DNA of 5,495 bases from NCBI GenBank assembly GCA_007122185.1, contig SKUI01000183.1:1-5495 (forward strand). The letters run 5' to 3'. The notes beneath the pieces are model-generated. The model did not search any database. It saw only the letters and a program-made list of their open reading frames with translations, and had not been told where the DNA came from. The position numbers were made by a program, and so were the translations under genes. This DNA is from Rhodothermia bacterium (GTDB lineage Bacteria > Bacteroidota > Rhodothermia > Balneolales > Natronogracilivirgulaceae). Positions within the stretch are counted from its first letter, which is position 1; each line of letters opens with the position of its first letter. This document shows, one piece after another, positions 1 through 5,495 of this stretch.

Positions 1-561
1 AAAAAAAGAATGGAAGAGATGATCGCCAACGTGGCTGATGATTCGATATCCGTTACGATCATCCGTCCGCCCGCCGTCTACGGACCCCGGGAAGAGCAGA
101 TATTCAGCGTCTTTCAGATGGCTTCGTGGCGGCTCTTTCCGATCATTGATGATGGCCGCAACTCCCGCGTTTCCCTTATCCATGTCCGGGATCTTGTGGA
201 CGGAATCCTGCTCGCCGCTGATGAAAAAAAGCCCGGCATCGAAACCTATTTCATCTCCAGCGAAGAACTGTATACATGGGAACAGATTCGCCAGGCTACG
301 GCTGAGGTGTTCGGCAAAAAACTGTATGCTGTCAAAGTCTCACCGCGCCTGGTTGAAATAGCCGGGAATATTGCTGAAACAAGTGCATCATTAATTGGCC
401 GCTATCCCGTTATAAATCGGGACAAGGCCCGGGAGCTGGGTATGCAATGGACGTGCTCGGTGGAAAAAGCCAAATCCAGGCTGGGCTTCAGACAAAAAAC
501 GGATCTCCTGAAAGGGCTTGCCGAAACCATCCATTGGTACAAGAAACACCACTGGCTTTAA
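1..561 (+). CDS. Extended SDR, NAD-dependent epimerase/dehydratase family (C-terminal part, 5' truncated)
   Basis: C-terminal half of an extended short-chain dehydrogenase/reductase, a family of cytosolic NAD(P)-dependent enzymes acting mainly on nucleotide sugars, sterols or related carbonyl substrates. The reading frame is open to the left edge. The ATG at 10 is probably internal, because the codons before it (K-K-R) and after it (MEEM) fit the stretch that follows the family's catalytic YxxxK motif. On that alignment the Lys encoded at 1-3 would be the active-site Lys, and the Rossmann domain and catalytic Tyr lie outside the window. Counting from the ATG, the family hallmark VTIIRPPAVYGPR is at about 15-27, SLIHVRDLVDGILLA at 55-69, and a typical C-terminal helix ending in WYKKHHWL closes the protein. 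The 3' end looks complete. The specific substrate cannot be told. It lies 11 bases before the next gene and is probably co-transcribed with it. Confidence 0.85.
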   Translation, partial: KKRMEEMIANVADDSISVTIIRPPAVYGPREEQIFSVFQMASWRLFPIIDDGRNSRVSLIHVRDLVDGILLAADEKKPGIETYFISSEELYTWEQIRQATAEVFGKKLYAVKVSPRLVEIAGNIAETSASLIGRYPVINRDKARELGMQWTCSVEKAKSRLGFRQKTDLLKGLAETIHWYKKHHWL

Positions 562-572
562 GAAATCATCAT

Positions 573-2252
573 ATGCATTCAAAAGCACATTTACCACTTC
601 CAGCTCGCACAGAAACCACTGACAGGGTACCGGAATCTCAGCTACACCTGGTCTTCCGCCCCCGTCTGGCCTGGCTGCAGCATACCGGCCTGATACTGAC
701 CGTTCTGTTGCTGACTCTCGTACTGAAAACATTCCCAACCCATGCGGAGGCCAGGCCCCAGCCTGTGCGAAGCCATGAATCGCTCATGGAAATCCCGGAT
801 ATCATGGCCATAACGAGCAGCGAAGCCCATTTGTATGTACTTTCCAGTCGGGAAGGGCTCGTGGTTTTCAGAACCGGAATGGACGAACCTCAATGGCTCT
901 ATTCCTCATCCGGCCTTGCGAACCGCGGTGACCGTTTCGTCACCGACATCCGGTTCTCCTACTTGTTCGGGCGCGACGGCAGACTTACCGTCATCGAACC
1001 AACTTCCGTGCTGGGCGTTTACTCATCCACTCGGCTTGCCGGCGATCCGAATGATCTGGTCCGGCTGGGCAACGATCTTTTCCTGGCCGACGGAGAAGCC
1101 GGTCTGCTCAGGATTTCACTGGAAACACCGGAATCGGTGGATCAGAATCCCGAAACCGTTTTTTCGCACAACAGACCCGTTCTCTCACTTGCGCGTATCT
1201 CAAGCCAGCTTTTTGCCCTCGACGATCAGGCCCGGCTTTTCGTTTTTGAATTTGACGACGGATCACTCTCACAAAGCGGCAATTTCCAGCTTCCCCGCGG
1301 CTCCGCGCAATTGCATGCACCCGGCAACCGGCTCTACATGTCCACAGAAAATGGCGCCGTGTACCGCATCCGCTCCGATGGCCGCTCAGACGAACTGTTC
1401 CGCATCAGCGAAGCAGTCAGAGACCTGAAACATTGGAACGACAATTACCTTATCCGCGGTGAAAGCAACCGCATCTGGATTGCCCGCCAGGGACTGCGTC
1501 CCACCCTGTTCCGTGAGGATCCATCCGCCGGCAATCATATCACCGTTTTCAAGGACCAGCTCTGGATCAGCGAGTACCGGCAGCTTGGCCGCTGGGTGGA
1601 CGCCGGCCACATAGCCACCATGCAACCAGACCCGGATACTGCCGACCCCGACACCCCTTCGGTCACCCGTCCCGGGCGCCCTGCCGATGAGCCGCTGCGC
1701 GTTTCCAGCATCGAAAATCAGATTATTCCCTATCCCCGTCCCCTGCTCATGTCGCTGTCACTCGACAGCGCCCATGACATCAGCACTGTCTCTTTCCAGC
1801 AGCGATCGCGAATTGATGGCATTCATATACGTGGTCACGGTCTCTACTGGCAGCCATCATCCGCGGACATCGGCACCCACGAAATATCCATCATAGCCAG
1901 CGCGCCGGATGGACAGGCCGACAGCACCTCGTTTACCGTTACGGTTCGCCCGTTCAACAACCCGCCGCGTTTTTCCCCTGTCCGTACCCTTTCGATCCCG
2001 GTGGATGAAGAGTTCACCATACCGATCCGGGCCACCGATCCCGATGGCAGTGACGCCAGCCTGATCCGTTACATTGGCGTGGATCTGCCCGATGGCGCCT
2101 CTCTTGACGAGCAGAGCGGACGGTTCCGCTGGACCCCGACGCGCCGCCAGACCGGCGAACACGAATTCCAGGTCATAGCCACCGATCAATTCGGTGCGGC
2201 ATCCTCCATGAATGTGACCGTACAGGTAATTGACTTGAGCCGTGGCGAGTGA
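573..2252 (+). CDS. Exported beta-propeller-like protein with two C-terminal Ig/cadherin-like domains
   Basis: Predicted 559-residue envelope or secreted protein of unknown function. Residues 38-52 (TGLILTVLLLTLVL core) form one hydrophobic segment, followed by a possible AEA cleavage site at 58-60. The 37-residue region before it is unusually long, so the segment could instead be an uncleaved anchor. Residues about 75-345 are a series of short beta-strand motifs (for example LYVLSSREGLVVF, DLFLADGEAGLLRI, NRLYMSTENGAVYRI) that read as propeller blades of LVIVD or similar type. A Pro/Asp-rich linker (about 350-375) leads to a weak Ig-like domain (about 387-459). A clear He_PIG/cadherin-like domain (462-554) follows, with NNPPRF, ATDPDGSD, LPDGASLDEQSGRFRWTP and ATDQFG. 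No type IX C-terminal sorting domain is visible. The frame is open back to an ATG at 447, but that start would overlap the SDR gene by 115 bases, so 573 is preferred. The ribosome-binding region is A-rich without a clear Shine-Dalgarno. Likely roles are ligand or surface binding, but this is inference. Confidence 0.8.
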   Translation: MHSKAHLPLPARTETTDRVPESQLHLVFRPRLAWLQHTGLILTVLLLTLVLKTFPTHAEARPQPVRSHESLMEIPDIMAITSSEAHLYVLSSREGLVVFRTGMDEPQWLYSSSGLANRGDRFVTDIRFSYLFGRDGRLTVIEPTSVLGVYSSTRLAGDPNDLVRLGNDLFLADGEAGLLRISLETPESVDQNPETVFSHNRPVLSLARISSQLFALDDQARLFVFEFDDGSLSQSGNFQLPRGSAQLHAPGNRLYMSTENGAVYRIRSDGRSDELFRISEAVRDLKHWNDNYLIRGESNRIWIARQGLRPTLFREDPSAGNHITVFKDQLWISEYRQLGRWVDAGHIATMQPDPDTADPDTPSVTRPGRPADEPLRVSSIENQIIPYPRPLLMSLSLDSAHDISTVSFQQRSRIDGIHIRGHGLYWQPSSADIGTHEISIIASAPDGQADSTSFTVTVRPFNNPPRFSPVRTLSIPVDEEFTIPIRATDPDGSDASLIRYIGVDLPDGASLDEQSGRFRWTPTRRQTGEHEFQVIATDQFGAASSMNVTVQVIDLSRGE

Positions 2253-3324
2253 CGCTGACCGCAAACTGCTGCTGGACTGGTACCGGCGCGTGAGACGCGA
2301 CCTGCCCTGGCGACGTGTCCGCGACCCGTACCGCATCTGGATCTCCGAGATCATGCTGCAGCAGACGCGGGTGGATCAGGCCCTGCCCTATTACGAACGG
2401 TTCACCACGCGCTTTCCGGATGTCATATCGCTGGCAGGGGCCGACCTAGACGATGTGCTGCGACTCTGGGAAGGCCTCGGATACTATTCGCGCGCACGAA
2501 ATATGCACAAGGCCGCCAAACAGATCGTTGAAGTGCACAATGGGCAGTTCCCTGGTACCTATGATGAGGTTATCTCACTGCAGGGAATCGGTCCCTACAC
2601 CGCAGCCGCCATCATGAGCATTGCCTTCGGGGAACCCTGGCCTGTCGTGGATGGCAATGTGATCCGTGTCATCAGCCGGCTTTACGGCATCGGGGAAGAT
2701 GTGCGACTGACCCTGACGCAAAAAGAGATCGCGCGGCACGCTGCTGTACTGCTGGACCGTTCCTCTCCGGGCGACTTCAACCAGGCCATGATGGAACTGG
2801 GTGCCACCGTATGCACACCGAAAGCCCCGTCCTGTACTTCCTGCCCGTTTCAGCTTCGTTGCCATGCGCACAGAAATGGTGCAACCGGTCAGTATCCCTG
2901 CAAACCGCCTGCCAAAAAGCGCCCTCATCATCAGATAGCCGTGGGGGTGGTACGGGATGAGCGGGGACGCTTGCTCATCGCCCGCCGGCCCGATAGCGCC
3001 ATGCTGGGTGGACTCTGGGAATTTCCCGGCGGCAAACAGGAAGATGGTGAATCTCTGCCGGATACCGTCCGGCGTGAACTGCGTGAGGAACTTGGTGTGG
3101 AGGCGGGAGTGGATCAGATGCCATTCCAGTCCGTACGCCACGCCTACAGCCATTTCACCATTACTCTTCACGCTTTCCATGCCACACTGGAGCATGGCTC
3201 CGCCCCGCCTGTGGCACAAAACGGTGAACCGATACGATGGGTGGCTGCGGAGGAGCTTGTGGACTACGCCTTCCCCAAAGCCAATCGTAAAATTACCGAA
3301 ACGCTTTTACGTACCGGCAAATGA
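2242..3324 (+). CDS. mutY: A/G-specific adenine DNA glycosylase MutY with intact C-terminal Nudix box
   Basis: Base-excision repair enzyme that removes adenine mispaired with 8-oxoguanine. It is 360 residues, the usual full length. The HhH-GPD domain shows LPWR (21-24), the catalytic Glu36 in WISEIMLQQTR, the helix-hairpin-helix LQGIGPYT (113-120) and the catalytic Asp137 in VVDGNV. A [4Fe-4S] cluster is formed by Cys191, 198, 201 and 207 (C-x6-C-x2-C-x5-C). The C-terminal domain (about 230-355) is Nudix-like and includes YSH (302-304), matching the FSH loop that reads 8-oxoguanine. Unusually, it also carries an exact Nudix signature: G264-x5-E270-x7-R278-E279-L-x-E282-E283-x-G285-V. In well-studied MutY proteins this box is degenerate. 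The start is GTG at 2242: an in-frame stop at 2236-2238 excludes anything upstream, and the next Met would lose LPWR. The gene overlaps the preceding one by 11 bases, which suggests translational coupling. Confidence 0.97.
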   Translation: MASDADRKLLLDWYRRVRRDLPWRRVRDPYRIWISEIMLQQTRVDQALPYYERFTTRFPDVISLAGADLDDVLRLWEGLGYYSRARNMHKAAKQIVEVHNGQFPGTYDEVISLQGIGPYTAAAIMSIAFGEPWPVVDGNVIRVISRLYGIGEDVRLTLTQKEIARHAAVLLDRSSPGDFNQAMMELGATVCTPKAPSCTSCPFQLRCHAHRNGATGQYPCKPPAKKRPHHQIAVGVVRDERGRLLIARRPDSAMLGGLWEFPGGKQEDGESLPDTVRRELREELGVEAGVDQMPFQSVRHAYSHFTITLHAFHATLEHGSAPPVAQNGEPIRWVAAEELVDYAFPKANRKITETLLRTGK

Positions 3325-3343
3325 CAGCCGAAGGAAATTGAAA

Positions 3344-3376
3344 ATGGCAGAAATCCATGACCAGGAACGAAAATAA
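3344..3376 (+). other. Possible 10-codon mini-ORF between mutY and the TIGR02757 gene
   Basis: A short reading frame, MAEIHDQERK then TAA, begins 19 bases after the mutY stop. It has AAGGA at 3331-3335, eight bases before its ATG, which is a better Shine-Dalgarno than the larger genes here possess. It could be a leader peptide, a relic of a lost gene, or chance. Nothing in the peptide is recognisable. Confidence 0.2.
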
Positions 3377-3379
3377 TTA

Positions 3380-3394
3380 CCGGCAATGAGCCGG
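3380..3394 (+). promoter_or_regulatory. Small hairpin just upstream of the TIGR02757 start
   Basis: Perfect 5-bp inverted repeat CCGGC / GCCGG around the loop AATGA, ending two bases before the ATG at 3397. If formed in mRNA it would sit in the ribosome-binding region and could dampen initiation there, or favour a downstream start (3418 or 3514). The loop holds an ATG whose four-codon frame ends in a TGA overlapping the ATG at 3397. A stem this short can arise by chance. Confidence 0.25.
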
Positions 3395-3396
3395 AC

Positions 3397-4377
3397 ATGA
3401 AAGGCACGGACACACCAATGAAACGAAAACCGAAGCCAACTTTCAGGCGTAAAAAAACGGCAACTGTGTCTGGAAGGTCGAAAAAAACCCACCAGGACCC
3501 AAGTGCCGGCAGTATGTCTTTGCCGATCCCTGATGATCAGCTTCCATCGCTGCGGCGGTTTCTTGATCCGGTCGTCCGGCTGGTGGAAGAGCCCGGTTAT
3601 ATCGCTTCCGATCCCGTCGCTTTCATGTACCGGTATGAAGGCACGGAAGACCGCAACCTTGCCGGATTCCTGGCTGCGCTTATGGCCTGGGGACGCCGCG
3701 ATATTGTGATGGTCAAAGTCGGCAATCTTCTCGAACGCTTCGATACGAATCCGGCCGACTTCATCGGCAACCTGAGTGCCCGCGATGAACAGCGTCTGGA
3801 TGGCTTCCGGCACCGTACTTTCACCGCTGACGATGTCCGCTGGCTCCTCCGGGCTCTCTCACGCATCCTTCTGCAGCACGGCAGTTTTGAGCAATTCTGG
3901 TTGCAGTGCTACAGTAAGGCCTGTTCTGCCTCCGCCAATGTGAATACTATCCAAGCCAATTCGGATATTGCAGGGCTTTTCAGCGAGTTCCACGACCGGT
4001 TCTTCGAACTTATTCCGGACGCACCTGTCAGGGTCCGGAAACACCTTGCAACGCCGGTAAAAAACAGCTCCTGCAAACGACTCTGGCTCTATCTGCGCTG
4101 GACGCTGCGAACGGACAGTTGCGTCGACCCCGGCACCATGTCATTCATGCCGGCTTCGGAGCTCATGATCCCGCTGGATGTGCATGTGGCCCGCTATTCC
4201 CGACTGTTCGGACTTCTGACACGCCAGGCCAACGACTGGAAAGCTGTCACGGAGCTGACCGGCCGGCTTCGCCTGATGGACCCGGCCGACCCCGCCAAGT
4301 ACGATTATGCGCTGTTCGGGCTGGGGATCCGCGACATCGCCATCCCCGGGGAGTTTATCATCAATCCATCCGGGTGA
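3397..4377 (+). CDS. TIGR02757 / DUF2400 family protein, function not established
   Basis: Recognised as TIGR02757 (DUF2400) from its characteristic blocks: SDPVAFMYRYEGTEDRNLAGFLAALMAWGR split across 71-100, HGSFEQFWL at 161-169, KNSSCKRLWLYLRWTLR at 222-238, IPLDVHVARYSRLFGLLTR at 258-276, and DWKAVTELTGRLR then DPAKYDYALFGLGI to 311. No function is known to me for the family. The PLDVHxxR block with a preceding conserved Lys resembles the Asp and Lys motifs of HhH-GPD DNA glycosylases, which would suit its place after mutY, but this is inference. Residues 1-39 are a basic, low-complexity extension (MKRKPKPTFRRKK, GRSKKT) absent from the core family. Met8 (3418) or Met40 (3514) are alternative starts, and no ribosome-binding site decides between them. 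The extension contains two in-frame A7 runs. The gene starts 72 bases after mutY and is probably in the same operon. Confidence 0.85.
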   Translation: MKGTDTPMKRKPKPTFRRKKTATVSGRSKKTHQDPSAGSMSLPIPDDQLPSLRRFLDPVVRLVEEPGYIASDPVAFMYRYEGTEDRNLAGFLAALMAWGRRDIVMVKVGNLLERFDTNPADFIGNLSARDEQRLDGFRHRTFTADDVRWLLRALSRILLQHGSFEQFWLQCYSKACSASANVNTIQANSDIAGLFSEFHDRFFELIPDAPVRVRKHLATPVKNSSCKRLWLYLRWTLRTDSCVDPGTMSFMPASELMIPLDVHVARYSRLFGLLTRQANDWKAVTELTGRLRLMDPADPAKYDYALFGLGIRDIAIPGEFIINPSG

Positions 4378-4402
4378 GTTTCCTGCATGGACCTCCACCG
4401 CC

Positions 4403-4454
4403 TCATCACCGATTGTCAATACCGATTGTCGTCACCGGTTGTCATCACCGATAG
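4403..4454. repeat. Four tandem copies of a 13-bp repeat in the convergent intergenic gap
   Basis: Units at 4403, 4416, 4429 and 4442 have exact 13-base spacing, with consensus TCATCACCGATTG. They read TCATCACCGATTG, TCAATACCGATTG, TCGTCACCGGTTG and TCATCACCGATAG, with at most two differences from consensus. The array lies between the converging stops at 4377 and 4485 and fills half of that 105-base gap. The period is not a multiple of three and no gene uses it. The gap holds no strong hairpin followed by a T-run. The only homopolymer is A6 at 4475-4480 (T6 on the minus strand), just past the CYTH stop. Confidence 0.8.
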
Positions 4455-4482
4455 GGGCACGGAACAGCTTCGGGAAAAAACC

Positions 4483-5019
4483 TCACTCAACCAGCATGTC
4501 GCTGTATGATTCGGCGACCATGTCATCTTCCGTAATGCCGAAGAGGGAGATATAGTGATCACACTGCCGGCGCAGCTCCTCCGGACCGATGGATCCGTCC
4601 GTGTCAATCGCTTCGATTTCCACAAATTCGCCGAGCGCATCCACCGAATCGATATGGAATTTTACGTTGCCCAGGAAATAGATCTCCCTTTGTTTGTCGA
4701 CCACCACCAGCACTTCAAGGGCATCGGACAGTATCTTTTTCAGGGGATGGACGGATGATGAATCGGCTGCCTCCACCGGTTTGCACGCAAACAAGGTGAT
4801 ACGCGATTCTCTGGGGCCGCCTTCATTGCTGCGCTCATAGTGAATCAGATTGTTTTCGATACGGCCTTCGCGCAATTTCAGCCGTCCGTTCGGAACCCGG
4901 AAATAGGTGTCGACCTGGTGATCCATCCCCCTGAAATCGGCTCCAAGAGCGGTGATGATCCGGCGAATCTCACCTTGTCTGGCAGAACGGGCTTTTATTT
5001 CAATATTTCTAATGGACAT
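4483..5019 (-). CDS. CYTH-domain protein (class IV adenylate cyclase-like / triphosphate-binding)
   Basis: A 178-residue cytosolic CYTH protein, a beta-tunnel fold that binds triphosphates. Family members include class IV adenylate cyclases (CyaB), thiamine triphosphatases and tripolyphosphatases, and the activity here cannot be chosen from sequence. Visible motifs are RNIEIKAR (4-11), the strand block QVDTYFRVPNGRLKLRE (35-51), IHYERSNEGGPRES (59-72), VVVDKQREIYFLGNVKFHIDSVDALGEFVEIEA (105-137) and the C-terminal AESYSDML. The classical ExExK signature reads N5-x-E7-x-K9, so the first Glu is replaced. From memory, a subfamily annotated as class IV adenylate cyclase shares this RNIE form. The start at 5019 is chosen because family similarity begins there. 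An upstream in-frame Met at 5088 would add 23 unmatched residues. The 81-base gap from the ABC-F stop shows no clear promoter or terminator, only a GTGATCAC palindrome at 5081-5088, so the two may be co-transcribed. Confidence 0.88.
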   Translation of the reverse strand: MSIRNIEIKARSARQGEIRRIITALGADFRGMDHQVDTYFRVPNGRLKLREGRIENNLIHYERSNEGGPRESRITLFACKPVEAADSSSVHPLKKILSDALEVLVVVDKQREIYFLGNVKFHIDSVDALGEFVEIEAIDTDGSIGPEELRRQCDHYISLFGITEDDMVAESYSDMLVE

Positions 5020-5100
5020 GGTTCTTGTAGTGTATAAATGAGCGGACGATGGAATATGTTCGTTTGACGGGTCGGTGCTGGTGATCACATTGGTGCCGTT

Positions 5101-5495
5101 TCACTCTTTTGCCATGACCTCTACCAACGCCGAATCAAATCGTGCCTGAAGCTCTTCGAGTCTGGATGTGGCCTCTGTCCAGTTGTTCCAGCTGCGCGCC
5201 AGGCGGCGTTCCAGGTCGCCGTGGTTTTTAAGTTTGGCCTGGGCGTCACCGGATTCATAGAAGGCAGGGTCTGCCAGCTGCTGTTCGATTTCAAATTTTT
5301 CTTTCTCCATCCGGTCAATCTCTCTCTCCAGCTTTGCCAGCTTCTCCTTCAGCGGTTTCATTTCCCCGCTGAACCGGTTTCGCAGTTCGGCCTCCGCCCG
5401 TTTTACCTCCCTGGATTTGGGTCCGCTGCCCGCGCTGTTGGAAGCAGGGACCGCTTGCCTCGAAGCGTTTGCCGCAGCTTTGTTGACACCACTGG
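5101..5495 (-). CDS. ABC-F family ATPase, C-terminal linker and coiled-coil tail (5' truncated by window edge)
   Basis: The last 130 or so codons of an ABC-F protein. These are soluble twin-ATPase proteins that act on the ribosome as translation factors or antibiotic-protection proteins. The frame is open to the right edge without a start, so the ATG at 5361 is internal. Visible are an Ala/Ser/Gly/Asn-rich linker (about the first 30 residues) and then a charged helical pair typical of the Uup/YdiF-type C-terminal domain: KRAEAELRNRFS, LKEKLAKLEREIDRMEKEKFEIEQQLADPAFYES, then a second helix LERRLARSWNNWTEATSRLEELQARFD. The ADPAFY turn between helices is characteristic of the family. Both ATPase domains lie outside the window, so neither activity nor subfamily can be assigned. 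The CYTH gene follows 81 bases downstream on the same strand. Confidence 0.85.
   Translation of the reverse strand, partial: SGVNKAAANASRQAVPASNSAGSGPKSREVKRAEAELRNRFSGEMKPLKEKLAKLEREIDRMEKEKFEIEQQLADPAFYESGDAQAKLKNHGDLERRLARSWNNWTEATSRLEELQARFDSALVEVMAKE

Noticed and set aside
10..12. ATG at 10 as the true start of the SDR gene
   Set aside because: The protein would lack the Rossmann domain and catalytic Tyr, and the frame is open to the window edge with family-like residues before the ATG.
447..572. Upstream in-frame start for the propeller/Ig protein at 447
   Set aside because: It lies within the SDR coding sequence, would give a 115-base overlap, and places 42 extra residues with no signal-like features before the hydrophobic segment.
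391..738. Minus-strand ORF of 115 codons across the SDR/propeller junction
   Set aside because: It is antisense to two well-supported genes and its translation resembles no family and has no domain pattern.
1857..2354. Minus-strand ORF of 165 codons across the propeller end and mutY start
   Set aside because: It is antisense to clear Ig-like and MutY coding sequence, and its Arg-rich translation is typical of a shadow frame.
2575..3219. Minus-strand ORF of 214 codons inside mutY
   Set aside because: It is long but entirely antisense to conserved MutY motifs including the FeS cysteines and Nudix box, and shows no recognisable features.
4344..4351. CCCCGGGG palindrome near the end of the TIGR02757 gene as a terminator stem
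   Set aside because: It has no loop, lies within coding sequence and has no following T-run.
4119..4454. Plus-strand ORF of 111 codons running into the tandem repeat
   Set aside because: It overlaps the conserved end of the TIGR02757 protein in another frame, and its translation is His/Pro/Arg-rich without family resemblance.
4475..4480. A6 (T6 on the minus strand) as an intrinsic terminator for the CYTH gene
   Set aside because: No GC-rich hairpin precedes it on the minus strand.
5081..5088. GTGATCAC palindrome between the ABC-F and CYTH genes as an operator
   Set aside because: It is only eight bases, occurs once, and has no flanking promoter that I can identify.
1..5495. Mobile element, CRISPR, toxin-antitoxin or phage-defence system
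   Set aside because: No transposase, integrase, spaced repeats, terminal inverted repeats or defence-type domains were found; all genes look like ordinary chromosomal functions.

Overview
The window holds six protein-coding genes, two of them cut by the window edges. Base composition is moderately GC-rich (estimated by eye). The start codons generally lack a convincing Shine-Dalgarno sequence. The gene set is a secreted propeller/Ig-like protein, a TIGR02757 (DUF2400) protein and a CYTH protein of the 'RNIEIKAR' type. Together these suggest a bacterium of the Bacteroidota/Rhodothermota/Balneolota neighbourhood. This is a weak inference: no rRNA or other lineage marker is present.

The left two-thirds (about 1-4377) is a tightly packed plus-strand run. 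First is the C-terminal half of an extended short-chain dehydrogenase/reductase (1-561). Eleven bases later comes a gene for an exported or membrane-anchored protein with an N-terminal beta-propeller-like region and two C-terminal Ig/cadherin-like domains (573-2252). It overlaps by 11 bases the GTG start of a full-length MutY adenine glycosylase (2242-3324). A 72-base gap with a tiny ORF and a small hairpin leads to a TIGR02757 protein (3397-4377). The spacing suggests one operon.

The right third is on the minus strand: the C-terminal coiled-coil tail of an ABC-F ATPase (5101-5495, continuing beyond the window), then a CYTH-domain protein (4483-5019). The two groups converge on a 105-base gap that carries four 13-bp tandem repeats and no recognisable intrinsic terminator.

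The most interesting point is MutY. Its C-terminal domain carries an exact, intact Nudix box together with the YSH loop expected of an 8-oxoguanine-recognising MutY. One polypeptide may therefore combine MutY-type base excision with a MutT-like phosphohydrolase. The next gene, TIGR02757, has residues that could be read as a diverged HhH-GPD glycosylase active site, so the pair may be a small DNA-repair module. I see no mobile elements, CRISPR arrays, RNA genes or defence systems.
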